The notes: generated by a model from the letters alone, not told the origin. Counted from the stretch's first letter, positions 1 through 7,886 are shown. The stretch: 41,054 nt of DNA from Acetobacteraceae bacterium (GCA_947474705.1 CANJJS010000043.1:1-41054), one strand, 5' to 3'. Translations and numbers: made by a program.

Positions 1-148
1 AGTTATGCGGCCTCGTTTGGGACACTTATGATGCGATCGTCGAGGCCTGCAGAGCCGCTTGGCAATTTTTGATCGACGATCCAGAACGTATTCAGTCGAT
101 TGGGACGCGTGAATGGGCATCGGTCAATGGTTAGGTCAGTTGGTATTA
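1..148 (+). mobile_element. Right (3') end of an IS630-family insertion sequence, truncated by the window edge
   Basis: The first ~134 bases encode the C-terminus of an IS630-type transposase. The reading frame of a GHMP kinase resumes a few bases after its stop, so the element end must lie between about 134 and 150. IS630 elements insert at TA dinucleotides; TA occurs at 144-145 and 147-148, and the kinase frame is clean from 146 onward. I place the boundary at 148. The left end and terminal inverted repeat partner are outside the window, so the exact terminus is inferred. Confidence 0.65.
3..134 (+). CDS. IS630-family transposase, C-terminal fragment (5' end outside window)
   Basis: Open from the window edge in frame 3, stopping with TAG at 132-134. 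The 43 visible residues carry the typical IS630 C-terminal signature: YDAIVEACRAAWQFLID followed by SIGTREWA. This tail recurs in alphaproteobacterial IS630 DDE transposases. The catalytic DDE residues would lie upstream and cannot be checked, so whether the element is active is unknown. It is read in the same direction as the kinase fragment that follows. Confidence 0.75.
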   Translation, partial: LCGLVWDTYDAIVEACRAAWQFLIDDPERIQSIGTREWASVNG

Positions 149-433
149 CGCGGCGAAATCCCCCGCATGGCGGCGTTGTTGAATCATTCGTGGGAGGCGA
201 AGAAACGCACCGCGGGCGGCATTAGCACCGGCACGATCGAGGCGTTGTACGAGCGCGCCTTCGCGGCCGGCGCGATCGGAGGGAAAGTCTCGGGTGCCGG
301 CGGCGGCGGGTTCATGATGTTCATCGTGCCGCCGTCGCGGCGGATCGCGGTGATCCGCGGGCTGAATGAGGCCGGGGGAACCGCGAGCGGGGTGCATCTC
401 ACGCAGGTGGGCGCGGAGTCGTGGCAGGTATGA
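147..433 (+). pseudogene. GHMP kinase 3' remnant (D-glycero-D-manno-heptose 7-phosphate kinase-like), apparently interrupted by IS630
   Basis: About 95 residues of the C-terminal GHMP kinase domain are visible. They include an SWEAKKRT element and the glycine-rich KVSGAGGGGFMMF motif, which is highly typical of HddA-type heptose-7-phosphate kinases and related sugar kinases. The ATP-binding P-loop (PxxxGLGSS-type) and substrate-binding N-terminal two thirds are absent here. Directly upstream is the end of an IS630 transposase, so the gene looks cut by the insertion. An ATG at 113 gives a 106-aa frame, but its first residues come from IS sequence. A kinase could not work from this part alone. 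The 5' half may lie beyond the IS outside the window. A heptosyltransferase-like GT9 gene at 16364-17359 is a possible pathway partner. Confidence 0.7.
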
Positions 434-484
434 GGCGGCGGGTACGGTTCATGAACCGGATCGCGGGGTCTTGCCAGAAAGCAT

Positions 485-512
485 TGGCCCGCGCGAAACC
501 TCGCGCGGGCCA
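485..512 (-). terminator. Hairpin terminator between the kinase remnant and ahcY (serves ahcY)
   Basis: An 11-bp perfect stem (GGCCCGCGCG paired with CGCGCGGGCC plus a flanking T-A) encloses a 6-base loop. It starts 9 bases beyond the ahcY stop. No long T-tract follows on either strand, so it is an intrinsic-like terminator of uncertain strength. It can also stop transcription coming from the IS/kinase side. Confidence 0.65.
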
Positions 513-520
513 GCGCCATC

Positions 521-1816
521 TCAGTACCGGTAAAGGTCGTGCTTGAACGGCCCCTGGCTTTCAATGCCCAGGTATTCCGCTTGTTTGCCCGACAGAACCG
601 TCAGCTTAGCGCCAACCTTCGCCAAATGCAGCGCCGCGACCTTCTCGTCCAATCGTTTCGGAAGCGTATATACCTGTCTCGTGTCGTAGGTGCCCGGCGC
701 CGCGTTGTACAGCTCGATCTGCGCCAGCACCTGGTTGCTGAAGCTCGCGCTCATGACAAAGCTCGGGTGACCCGTGGCGTTGCCGAGGTTCACCAGACGG
801 CCCTCGGACAGGACAATGAGACGCTTGCCGTCGGGGAACACGACTTCGTCCACCTGCGGCTTCACGTTGTCCCAGGTGTAGTTGCGCAGCGACTCAATCT
901 GAATTTCCGAGTCGAAGTGGCCGATGTTGCACACGATGGCACGGTGCTTCATGGCGCGCATGTGATCGATGGTGATCACGTCGACGTTGCCCGTGGCGGT
1001 GACGAAGATGTCGCCCATCGGCGCCGCGTCGTCCATGGTTACGACCTGGTAGCCTTCCATCGCCGCCTGCAACGCGCAGATCGGATCGATTTCCGTCACC
1101 ATCACCCGGCAGCCGGCATTGCGCAGCGACGCGGCCGAGCCCTTGCCGACATCGCCGAAGCCGTTCACCACCGCGATCTTGCCGGCCATCATGACGTCGG
1201 TGCCGCGACGGATACCATCGACCAAAGACTCACGGCAGCCATACAGATTGTCGAACTTCGACTTCGTGACGCTGTCGTTCACATTGATCGCGGGCGTAAG
1301 AAGCTTGCCGGCCTTCACCATGTCCCACAGGCGATGCACGCCGGTCGTGGTTTCCTCGGAAATGCCGCGCACGTCCTTCAACATCGTGGGGTATTTCTCG
1401 TGCATCAGCACGGTCAGATCGCCACCGTCGTCAAGGATCATGTTCGGTGTCCAGCCATCGGGGCCGGTCACCGTCTGCTCGATGCACCAGTTGAACTCTT
1501 CCTCGTTCATGCCCTTCCAGGCGAAAACGGGGATGCCCGCGGCCGCGACACCGGCGGCGGCGTGGTCCTGCGTCGAGAAGATGTTGCACGAAGACCAGCG
1601 CACGGTGGCGCCAAGGGCCGTCAGCGTCTCGATCAACACCGCCGTTTGAATGGTCATGTGCAGGCAGCCCGCGATGCGCGCGTCTTTCAGCGGCTGGCTG
1701 GGGCCATATTCGGCGCGGATCGCCATCAGGCCGGGCATCTCGTCCTCGGCCATGCTGATTTCCTTGCGGCCCCATGCCGCCAAAGAGAAATCTTTTACCT
1801 TGAAATCGTCGGCCAT
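521..1816 (-). CDS. ahcY: Adenosylhomocysteinase (S-adenosyl-L-homocysteine hydrolase)
   Basis: 431 aa, full length for the shorter bacterial form. The enzyme hydrolyses S-adenosylhomocysteine to adenosine and homocysteine in the cytosol, relieving product inhibition of methyltransferases and feeding the methionine cycle. Visible signatures: the N-terminal [17 protein letters not shown] block, the substrate-domain segments [14 protein letters not shown] and [11 protein letters not shown], the Rossmann NAD-binding loop ([11 protein letters not shown]; most family members read GYGDVGKG), the ATGN and NIGHFDSEI motifs, and the C-terminal KHDLYRY tail that reaches into the neighbouring subunit. 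The ATG is preceded by AGGAGCGACTC, a good ribosome site. It is followed by a hairpin terminator. The gene upstream on the same strand (GT22) is 82 bases away, and a palindrome-like site lies in that gap, so ahcY probably has its own promoter. Confidence 0.97.
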   Translation of the reverse strand: MADDFKVKDFSLAAWGRKEISMAEDEMPGLMAIRAEYGPSQPLKDARIAGCLHMTIQTAVLIETLTALGATVRWSSCNIFSTQDHAAAGVAAAGIPVFAWKGMNEEEFNWCIEQTVTGPDGWTPNMILDDGGDLTVLMHEKYPTMLKDVRGISEETTTGVHRLWDMVKAGKLLTPAINVNDSVTKSKFDNLYGCRESLVDGIRRGTDVMMAGKIAVVNGFGDVGKGSAASLRNAGCRVMVTEIDPICALQAAMEGYQVVTMDDAAPMGDIFVTATGNVDVITIDHMRAMKHRAIVCNIGHFDSEIQIESLRNYTWDNVKPQVDEVVFPDGKRLIVLSEGRLVNLGNATGHPSFVMSASFSNQVLAQIELYNAAPGTYDTRQVYTLPKRLDEKVAALHLAKVGAKLTVLSGKQAEYLGIESQGPFKHDLYRY

Positions 1817-1844
1817 GAGTCGCTCCTGGTTTGGTGGGCGACGT

Positions 1845-1864
1845 CATATAAAGATATCAGCATG
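1845..1864 (-). promoter_or_regulatory. Candidate operator in the ahcY leader (ATATAAAGATATC motif)
   Basis: The 82-base gap upstream of ahcY holds an A/T-rich island, CATATAAAGATATCAGCATG on the plus strand, in otherwise GC-rich DNA. It is centred on the palindrome GATATC, and the outer AT/TA pairs also match. It resembles the kind of site used by small ArsR-type, SAH-responsive regulators of methionine-cycle genes. That resemblance is from memory and is not a match to a verified matrix. It could also be part of the promoter. Confidence 0.35.
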
Positions 1865-1898
1865 TCCGCAAGAAAGATCGGCACGCGTCAGGGTTGTA

Positions 1899-3407
1899 TT
1901 AAACGCCGCAGCCCTTCGGGCGTTTGAACAGGCACAGTTCGGGTTCGCCCGGTTTCGCGTCGCCGGGGAAGCAGGCGACCGTGTCGAATCCGGCGGGCGG
2001 ATGCGCCGCCTCGGCGATGATGTGGGAGTAGGGGCCGCGTAATTGCGGCACCGGCCCGCGGTTGCGCTCGACCAGGAAGCGCAGTGGCGCGGCCACGTTG
2101 GGCAGGCGGATCTCCGGCTGGTGCGGGTGGAACATCAGCGGCACGTCGCGGTGGAGGTAGGTGTAGCCGCCGCTTTGCCAGATCGGCATGTCTCGCACCT
2201 GCAACCCGCAGAGGTCTGGCGCGGCGTGCGCGGCGAGGAAGGCGTGGACCATCCCCCGTTGCACCGACCACCGGTCCGCCATCGGGCCGGTGGCGACAAA
2301 CCAGGACAGCAGCGCGCCCAGTACCAAGGCGGCCGGCGCGCCGAAGTCCAGGACACGCGGCCCCTGCCGCCGCGCCAGCCAGGTCAGGGCGTCAATCGCC
2401 CCAAGGCCAATCAGGATCGGTGCCGCGGCGAGCGCGAGATAAATGAACCGGGCTTCCTTGTGCGGCAGCAAACTGTGCATCGCGACGGTCGCGGCGGCGC
2501 CTATCGCCAGTGCGGGGAACCGGCGAGCCCCCAGGGCGGCGAGGCCGAGGAGCAGGGGTACCGGCGCCAAGGCGATGGACAAATATTCCAAATAAAAGCC
2601 CGGCGGTTCGATCCCGATCGCCGCCGCGATCCCCTGCAGCGAGTTCTTGGAAAAATTCAGCCAGATCGACTGGAACGCCGCCCCCCAGGTGATCGCGTCC
2701 AGCACGCCGGAGAAGGGCAGCAGCACCGCGCCGCCGCCAAGGATCAACCAAGGCCAAAGGTCCCGGCGCGCCCGGTATTGCCAGAGGATCGCGGGCAGCA
2801 GCGCCGGCGCGTATTGGTAGCGTAGGCAGACCGCGAACCCGAACAGCACCCCGATCCAGAACGTGGCGCGTTTGGTGTGGCGGATGTCTACCAGCCAGAA
2901 CCCGGCGATGGCGAGATGGGCGGCCAGGACCTCCGTCATCGCCGCCGGGGCGAAGAAGATCAGGTCGAACCAGACGGCGCAGAACCCGCCGGTCAGCAGA
3001 CCGCCCATTTTTCCGGCCTGGCGCGCGCCGGCACGGTAGCCAATCAGGACGACCGTCAGCGACAGCAGGATGCACAGGCCGCGGACCGCGCCGATGTAAA
3101 GGCCGGGATGGTCGCCAACCCAGGCGCAGACGGTCATGACCAGGGCGATCAGGCCAGGCAGTAGCCAGGACCGGATGCCGTCCACATACTCCCAGGGGAC
3201 CACGCCGGACCCGAAGGCGAGCCGGTGTCCTTGTTCGAAATATTGCAGGGTTTCGTCGAAGAACAGGACGCGGGTTTGCGACCAGGTGGCATAGACCCGG
3301 AGCACCAGGGCAACGCTCAGCACACCGGGCAGAGCCAGGACAGCGGCCTTGGCCGCGACCCTGGGCGGGGGCGTTGCAACGAAGAAAGCCGATTGGGTCG
3401 TGGACAC
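1899..3407 (-). CDS. Integral-membrane glycosyltransferase, GT22 (Alg9/PIG-B-like mannosyltransferase) family
   Basis: About 502 aa with 8-10 predicted hydrophobic segments and a soluble C-terminal tail of ~110 residues. Early in the protein is an acidic luminal/periplasmic loop, FDETLQYFEQGHRL, followed by WEYVDGIRSWLLP. Mid-protein is the HKEARFIY motif. These are hallmarks of the GT22 family of polyprenyl-phosphate-mannose-dependent transferases (eukaryotic Alg9, PIG-B). Bacterial members are annotated as mannosyltransferases of surface glycans; the true substrate here is unknown. A GTG at 3417-3419 gives 506 aa without a ribosome site. The GTG at 3405-3407 has GGAG six bases upstream, and I prefer it. 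It lies 42 bases downstream of the Fe-S protein gene and is probably co-transcribed with it. Confidence 0.75.
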   Translation of the reverse strand: MSTTQSAFFVATPPPRVAAKAAVLALPGVLSVALVLRVYATWSQTRVLFFDETLQYFEQGHRLAFGSGVVPWEYVDGIRSWLLPGLIALVMTVCAWVGDHPGLYIGAVRGLCILLSLTVVLIGYRAGARQAGKMGGLLTGGFCAVWFDLIFFAPAAMTEVLAAHLAIAGFWLVDIRHTKRATFWIGVLFGFAVCLRYQYAPALLPAILWQYRARRDLWPWLILGGGAVLLPFSGVLDAITWGAAFQSIWLNFSKNSLQGIAAAIGIEPPGFYLEYLSIALAPVPLLLGLAALGARRFPALAIGAAATVAMHSLLPHKEARFIYLALAAAPILIGLGAIDALTWLARRQGPRVLDFGAPAALVLGALLSWFVATGPMADRWSVQRGMVHAFLAAHAAPDLCGLQVRDMPIWQSGGYTYLHRDVPLMFHPHQPEIRLPNVAAPLRFLVERNRGPVPQLRGPYSHIIAEAAHPPAGFDTVACFPGDAKPGEPELCLFKRPKGCGV

Positions 3408-3449
3408 CGCGCGCTCCACCGGAAACGCGCTTGTATGGCCGCGAAATCT

Positions 3450-4748
3450 TTACAGGCGGGTTGCGCGGCCCAGAGGGAGCGGTTGTTCGGAGAGTATGTC
3501 CTTGGCGACGACGGCGCGGGCTTCGTCCAGGTCGAGGTGGTGGGTTTCGATCATCGGCGCCGCCTCGGCCAGGATGGCATCGACGTCCTGCATCAGCTTC
3601 AGCCGCTTGAAGAGGTCGGGACGGGTCAGGCCCATGCTTTCGCCCAGCAGCTCCAGGAAATTGACCACCTCGAAGGGCCAGTCGCGTTCGTGGGAGCAGA
3701 ACTCGCGATGGCAGGCGTGGTAAATCCCGGCGAGGGTCGTGACCCCCGCGGCCTCGGCGGCTTCCAGTTGCTGGCGGTGCGAGTCCCGCTTGAAGGCGGG
3801 CAGCGGCGCCAGCGAGTTGCAGGCATATCCGAGGCGCGATTGTTCGAGATCGACGAAATCGAGGCCCGGAATGGCCTGGAGGATCGCCCGGGCGGCCTCG
3901 GAGACGCCGCCGACACCGGGGTGTTCGTGCAGGCCGACGCGTTTGTTCACGGGATGGATCATCAGCGGGCGGAGGTCGTCCAGCCGCTCCGCCAGGAATT
4001 TCACGATGGGCGCCATGTCGAAGGGGTTTTCGTCGCGGGCGGGGGCGACGACCTCTCCCAGTTGGATCTGGCAGGTGGGGCACCAGGAGAGCGCGCGGGG
4101 GGCGGCTTCCTTCAACCGGTCGATGGTGCGGTAGGCGATGCGGCCGGACGTCGTCAGGTCGCCCGCGCGGAATTGCAGCACGCCGCAGCAGGACGAGGGG
4201 CCGCCCATGACCCGGTAGGAAACTTTCAGCGCGTCCAGCATATCCAGGCACAACAACGCGATATGCGGCGTCTTCATCAAATTGCAGCCGGTGTAGAACA
4301 CGATTTCCGCGGGGCGGTCCGGTTCGCTTTCGGGCCGGAAGCGTTCGAGGAGATCGGGCGCCAGTTGCAGGCGCGATAGCACCCGGACGCCACGGGTCAT
4401 GTTGCCGAACGCCGCGAAGCCGGTCTGACGCCGGGCGTTATCGGGATTTCGAGATGCCATCTCCAGCCGGGCCATGGTCAGCATGAACCGTGGATCGACG
4501 CCGTGTTTACAGGCCGGAATGCAATGGCCGCTGCCGGAGCAGACCTCGGCCCATCGCGCCGCGTCCTTATGGTCGCCGCCGCGCAGCAGCGTGAGAACGC
4601 CCGCTGTCAGCGTCTTCGTGTCGGAGGTGTCGATCCCGGCGGGCGCCGGCATCGGGCACACGTCCGCGCAGGCCCCGCAGGCGACACAGCGTTCCAGCAC
4701 TTCGGCTGTCCGGGACTGAAGCGCGAGATCGAGCGGTGGAAAATCCAT
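3450..4748 (-). CDS. (Fe-S)-binding CCG-domain protein, HdrD/GlpC-like
   Basis: 432 aa, soluble. Residues 21-31 form a 4Fe-4S ferredoxin motif (CVACGACADVCP), and a second cysteine group sits at residues 70, 76 and 80 (CSGSGHCIPAC). The C-terminal half has one complete CCG-type cluster region: a TGCN segment, then SSCCGVLQF, then WCPTC. A second, weaker Cys set follows (CHREFC). This layout fits the heterodisulfide reductase D / GlpC / LldE group, which pass electrons from small organic donors to quinone or partner flavoproteins. No FAD dehydrogenase partner is next to it, so donor and acceptor are unknown. The frame stays open up to 4967, but the ATG at 4748 has AAGGGG ten bases upstream and begins a typical N-terminus. 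It is first in a two-gene unit with the GT22 gene, which is an odd pairing. Confidence 0.8.
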   Translation of the reverse strand: MDFPPLDLALQSRTAEVLERCVACGACADVCPMPAPAGIDTSDTKTLTAGVLTLLRGGDHKDAARWAEVCSGSGHCIPACKHGVDPRFMLTMARLEMASRNPDNARRQTGFAAFGNMTRGVRVLSRLQLAPDLLERFRPESEPDRPAEIVFYTGCNLMKTPHIALLCLDMLDALKVSYRVMGGPSSCCGVLQFRAGDLTTSGRIAYRTIDRLKEAAPRALSWCPTCQIQLGEVVAPARDENPFDMAPIVKFLAERLDDLRPLMIHPVNKRVGLHEHPGVGGVSEAARAILQAIPGLDFVDLEQSRLGYACNSLAPLPAFKRDSHRQQLEAAEAAGVTTLAGIYHACHREFCSHERDWPFEVVNFLELLGESMGLTRPDLFKRLKLMQDVDAILAEAAPMIETHHLDLDEARAVVAKDILSEQPLPLGRATRL

Positions 4749-5053
4749 GGTTCCGGTTCCCCTTGGGCTTTGCGGTATGGGCGAGGATGCACGAACCGCG
4801 CGGATCCGGCCAGTCATGCCCGGCACCCTCTTTCGGTTCAGTCCATGGAATTTTGTAGTGCGATCGCGCGACCCGGAGAATGGTCGTCCCCTGAAATCGC
4901 GCGACCCGATCTCCGGCTTCCCGCGTCGTTCCCGCGCGCACCGATCGTCCCGCCTGTCAGTTGCCATGACCTGACGATTGCACCACGGTATCCGACACGC
5001 GACCCTCCCGCGCGCGAACGCGGCCGTCGTACCACCATGTCAGGAAGCTCGTC
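4749..5053. other. Divergent intergenic region with a 13-bp direct repeat and a foldable segment
   Basis: 305 bases between the Fe-S gene (minus) and the amidohydrolase (plus). ATCGCGCGACCCG occurs twice, at 4863-4875 and 4896-4908, 33 bases apart start to start (about three helical turns). The same area can fold: CCGGAGA (4873-4879) pairs with TCTCCGG (4910-4916), and GGTCG (4882-4886) with CGACC within the second repeat. This could be an operator pair or a structured leader of the amidohydrolase. I see no convincing coding sequence. Confidence 0.45.
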
Positions 5054-5875
5054 ATGCCGATCGTTGATTCGCAAATCCACATCTGGGAAAATCAGAAAAT
5101 GGCGGCCCATCACCGCCAGGTTCCGACGTATTCAATGGACGACGCTCTCGCCGAAATGGCTGGCGCGGGAGTCGACGCCGCTTTGATCCATCCGCCGACC
5201 ACGCTGCTGGCGACCAACCCCACCGCCAACGCGGCGGCCAAGGCGCGGCCGGACAAGTTCGCGGTGCTGGGACATTTCGCGATTGAAAATCCGGAAAATC
5301 GTAATATCGTGGCGTCGTGGAAAAATACGCCCGGCCTGCTGGGGTTCCGTTTCACCTTCATGCAGCCGCATTACAAGCAATACTGGAACGAGGGCACCAT
5401 CGACTGGTTCTGGGAAGACGCGGAAAAATACGGCACGCCCGTGGGTCTGCTGGCTGGCGGGCATTTCGCCGATGTGGCCCGCATCGCGCGGAAACATCCG
5501 GGCCTTCGCCTGCTGATCGACCATCTTGGCCGCGGCGGGGTCGCGGCGGCTCCCGGGGGCGGCACCTGGGGCGATCTGCCGGACCTGCTGGCCCTGGCGA
5601 AGCTGCCGAATGTCGCGGTGAAAGTCTCGGGCGCGCCCAGTTATTCCAAGGAAGCTTACCCGTGGCGCGACACCCACGAACCAATCCGGCGGATTATCGA
5701 TGCCTTCGGTCCGGAGCGGTCCTTTTGGGGCACCGACATCACGCGGCTTTCGTGTACCTATCGCGAATGCGTGACGATGTTCACCGAGGACATGCCCTGG
5801 CTGAAAGGCAAGGACCTCGATCTGGTGATGGGCCGCGCGTTGTGCGACTGGATCGGCTGGGACCTGAAAGGTTGA
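5054..5875 (+). CDS. Amidohydrolase family 2 (TIM-barrel metal-dependent hydrolase)
   Basis: 273 aa. The N-terminus MPIVDSQIHIWE carries the HxW-type first metal motif of the amidohydrolase-2 family, which covers ACMSD, 2-pyrone-4,6-dicarboxylate hydrolases and other lactonase/decarboxylase enzymes. Further family features are HPPTT near the second strand, GFRF, the catalytic His region LLIDHLGRGG and the late Asp in FWGTDITR. The reaction is probably hydrolysis or decarboxylation of a small carboxylated substrate; the substrate cannot be read from the sequence. The downstream ThDP-enzyme gene begins 65 bases after the stop on the same strand, and the two probably form one transcription unit. 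Confidence 0.85.
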   Translation: MPIVDSQIHIWENQKMAAHHRQVPTYSMDDALAEMAGAGVDAALIHPPTTLLATNPTANAAAKARPDKFAVLGHFAIENPENRNIVASWKNTPGLLGFRFTFMQPHYKQYWNEGTIDWFWEDAEKYGTPVGLLAGGHFADVARIARKHPGLRLLIDHLGRGGVAAAPGGGTWGDLPDLLALAKLPNVAVKVSGAPSYSKEAYPWRDTHEPIRRIIDAFGPERSFWGTDITRLSCTYRECVTMFTEDMPWLKGKDLDLVMGRALCDWIGWDLKG

Positions 5876-5940
5876 GGCCCTCTTTCCCTCCCCCGGAAAA
5901 TGCGCGAACCTGACCCACCGAAACCAATCGGAGGAAACAA

Positions 5941-7599
5941 ATGGCAAAGCTAACAGGCGCCACGATCATGGCGCGGGCGCTGAAAGAACAAGGCGTCGAG
6001 TATATGTTCGGCATCGTCGGCTTCCCGGTGCAGCCGATCGCGCGCGCGGCGCAACTGGCCGGCATCAAATATTACGGATGCCGAAATGAGCAATCCGCGT
6101 CCTACGCGGCGGGCGCGGTGGGTTACATGACGGGACGCCCAGGAGCGGCGTTGGTTGTGTCCGGTCCGGGTGTGGTGCATGGGCTCGCCGGTCTGTCGAA
6201 CGCCAAGGAAAACTGCTGGCCGATGATCCTGATCGGCGGCGCGTCCTCCGTGAAGCAAAACGGCATGGGCGCCTTCCAGGAAGAACGTCAGGTGATGATC
6301 GCCAGCCCGTTCTGCAAGTTCGCGCATGCGGTGGAACATGTTTACCGCATTCCGTTCTATGTCGAAATGGCCGTGCGTAACTCCATCTATGGCCGTCCCG
6401 GCGCGTGCTATCTCGACATGCCGGACGACATCATTCTGGGCGAAGCCGAGGAAGAGACCGTCCATTTCCCCGCCAAATGCGCCGAGCCGCCGCGCATGAC
6501 CGCGCCGGAAGAGAGCATCCAGGCCGCGTTGAACGCGCTTGAGTCCGCCAAGAACCCGCTGATCATCGTCGGCAAGGGCATGGCCTGGTCGCGCGCGGAA
6601 GACGAGGTGCGCGCCTTCATCGAACGCACGCAGGTGCCGTTCCTCGCCTCGCCGATGGGCAAGGGCGTGCTGGACGACAACCATCCGCTGTCAGTGGGCG
6701 CCGCCCGCAGCCATGCGCTGCAGGAAGCCGATGTGATCGTGCTGATGGGCGCGCGGTTGAACTGGATCATGCATTTCGGTTTGCCGCCGCGGTTCAATAA
6801 GAATGTCCGCATCGTGCAGCTCGACATTTCGCCGGAAGCCATCAGCCAGAACGTGCCGGCCGAGGTCGCGCTGGTCGGCGACGGCAAGGCCATCGTGGGC
6901 CAGATGAACAAGGCGCTGGAGACGCGCCAGTGGTTCTATCCGAAGGATACCCCCTGGCATAAGGCGATCGCCGAGAAGTCCGCGGCGAACGCGAAACAAA
7001 TCCAGGTCATGATCGACGACGATTCCGCGCCGACGAACTATTATCGTGCCTTCCGCGATATCAGCCCCTGGATCCCCGAGAACGCGATCATCATTGGCGA
7101 AGGCGCGAACACGATGGATATCGGGCGCACCCAGATGCCGAATCACGGGCCGCGCGAGCGTCTCGACGCGGGGTCTTACGGCACCATGGGCATCGGGATG
7201 GGCTTCGTGCTCGCCGCCGCCGCGGTGCATCCGGACCGTCCGATTATCTCGGTCTCTGGTGACTCGGCGATCGGGTTCTCCGGCATGGAGATGGAGACGG
7301 TGTGCCGGTTCAAGATGCCGGTGAAGATCATCGTGCTGAACAATGGCGGCATTGGCGGTGGCGTCGCGGCGCTGCCGGATAACCCGCTGGATGCGCTGCC
7401 TGGTCATCTGACCGTCGCCGCGCGCTACGACAAAATGATGGAAGCGTTTGGCGGCAAGGGCTTCTTCGTGACCGATCCAAAAGACCTGAAGGCGGCCCTG
7501 GACGCGGCGATGGCGCATCCGGGACCGGCGCTGGTCAATGTCCAACTGCACCACGCCGCGGGCCGCAAGCCGCAGCAGTTCGGCTGGCACACGAGCTGA
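5941..7599 (+). CDS. Thiamine-diphosphate enzyme, oxalyl-CoA decarboxylase / 2-hydroxyacyl-CoA lyase family
   Basis: 552 aa with the three-domain POX fold. The catalytic Glu (E50) sits in GCRNEQSASYAAGA. The block MGAFQEERQV followed by SIYGRPGACYLDMP resembles 2-hydroxyacyl-CoA lyases (HACL1) more than classical acetolactate synthase. The Mg/ThDP motif starts GDSAIGFSGMEMET (G440) and ends in NN at 467-468. Family members cleave 2-hydroxyacyl-CoA to formyl-CoA plus an aldehyde, or decarboxylate oxalyl-CoA. After NNGGI the family usually has Tyr (Y483 in Oxalobacter OXC, as I recall); here it is Gly472 in a GGG run, suggesting altered acyl-CoA handling. The ribosome site CGGAGGAAACAA is excellent. 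No formyl-CoA transferase is adjacent. An acyl-CoA racemase lies 7 kb away. Confidence 0.85.
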   Translation: MAKLTGATIMARALKEQGVEYMFGIVGFPVQPIARAAQLAGIKYYGCRNEQSASYAAGAVGYMTGRPGAALVVSGPGVVHGLAGLSNAKENCWPMILIGGASSVKQNGMGAFQEERQVMIASPFCKFAHAVEHVYRIPFYVEMAVRNSIYGRPGACYLDMPDDIILGEAEEETVHFPAKCAEPPRMTAPEESIQAALNALESAKNPLIIVGKGMAWSRAEDEVRAFIERTQVPFLASPMGKGVLDDNHPLSVGAARSHALQEADVIVLMGARLNWIMHFGLPPRFNKNVRIVQLDISPEAISQNVPAEVALVGDGKAIVGQMNKALETRQWFYPKDTPWHKAIAEKSAANAKQIQVMIDDDSAPTNYYRAFRDISPWIPENAIIIGEGANTMDIGRTQMPNHGPRERLDAGSYGTMGIGMGFVLAAAAVHPDRPIISVSGDSAIGFSGMEMETVCRFKMPVKIIVLNNGGIGGGVAALPDNPLDALPGHLTVAARYDKMMEAFGGKGFFVTDPKDLKAALDAAMAHPGPALVNVQLHHAAGRKPQQFGWHTS

Positions 7600-7608
7600 T
7601 CGAACATT

Positions 7609-7644
7609 CCCAAGGCCCGGACCGGTCGCGGTCCGGGCCTTGGG
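7609..7644 (+). terminator. Hairpin terminator after the ThDP-enzyme gene
   Basis: A perfect 15-bp inverted repeat, CCCAAGGCCCGGACC (7609-7623) pairing with 7630-7644 around a 6-base loop, begins 9 bases after the stop codon. A long T-tract is missing; only CTTT follows. Confidence 0.75.
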
Positions 7645-7665
7645 GACAGACTTTGGCGATGACGT

Positions 7666-7703
7666 CACGATCCCGGCACGGCAACGGCGGTGCCGGGATC
7701 GTG
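7666..7703 (+). terminator. Second perfect hairpin, tandem with the first
   Basis: CACGATCCCGGCAC (7666-7679) pairs perfectly over 14 bp with 7690-7703 around a 10-base loop. It lies 21 bases after the previous hairpin and is unrelated to it in sequence. It may be a backup terminator or a protected 5' structure of a transcript entering the cytochrome gene. The remaining 183 bases up to the cytochrome start contain no gene that I can support. Confidence 0.5.
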
Positions 7704-7886
7704 CGTTTATGGGGGATATGAAAAGAACGGTATTGTCATGATTTGGCCTCTTGCCGCGTACGGTCTTTCACCCCTTAATGACAGCCTGGGGCACGGTGCC
7801 ATTTGGCGCGGGCAAACGGCCGCGCACCAACGCCGCGCCTGTCCCGCGAAGCCGTGCATTAAAAAAAGCCGCAAAGGAGCCCAACC

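Noticed and set aside
1817-1898. SAH or SAM riboswitch in the ahcY leader
   Set aside because: The leader is only ~80 bases and I could not lay out the paired helices or conserved core of any SAH/SAM class in it.
539-1927. 462-aa frame opposite ahcY
   Set aside because: It mirrors the strongly conserved ahcY codons, has His/Arg-rich low-complexity composition and shows no family motifs; it is a shadow frame of GC-rich DNA.
2392-4251. 619-aa frame across the GT22 and Fe-S genes
   Set aside because: It is out of frame with two convincing genes on the same strand and is dominated by Arg/Pro/Gly, as expected from a shifted frame.
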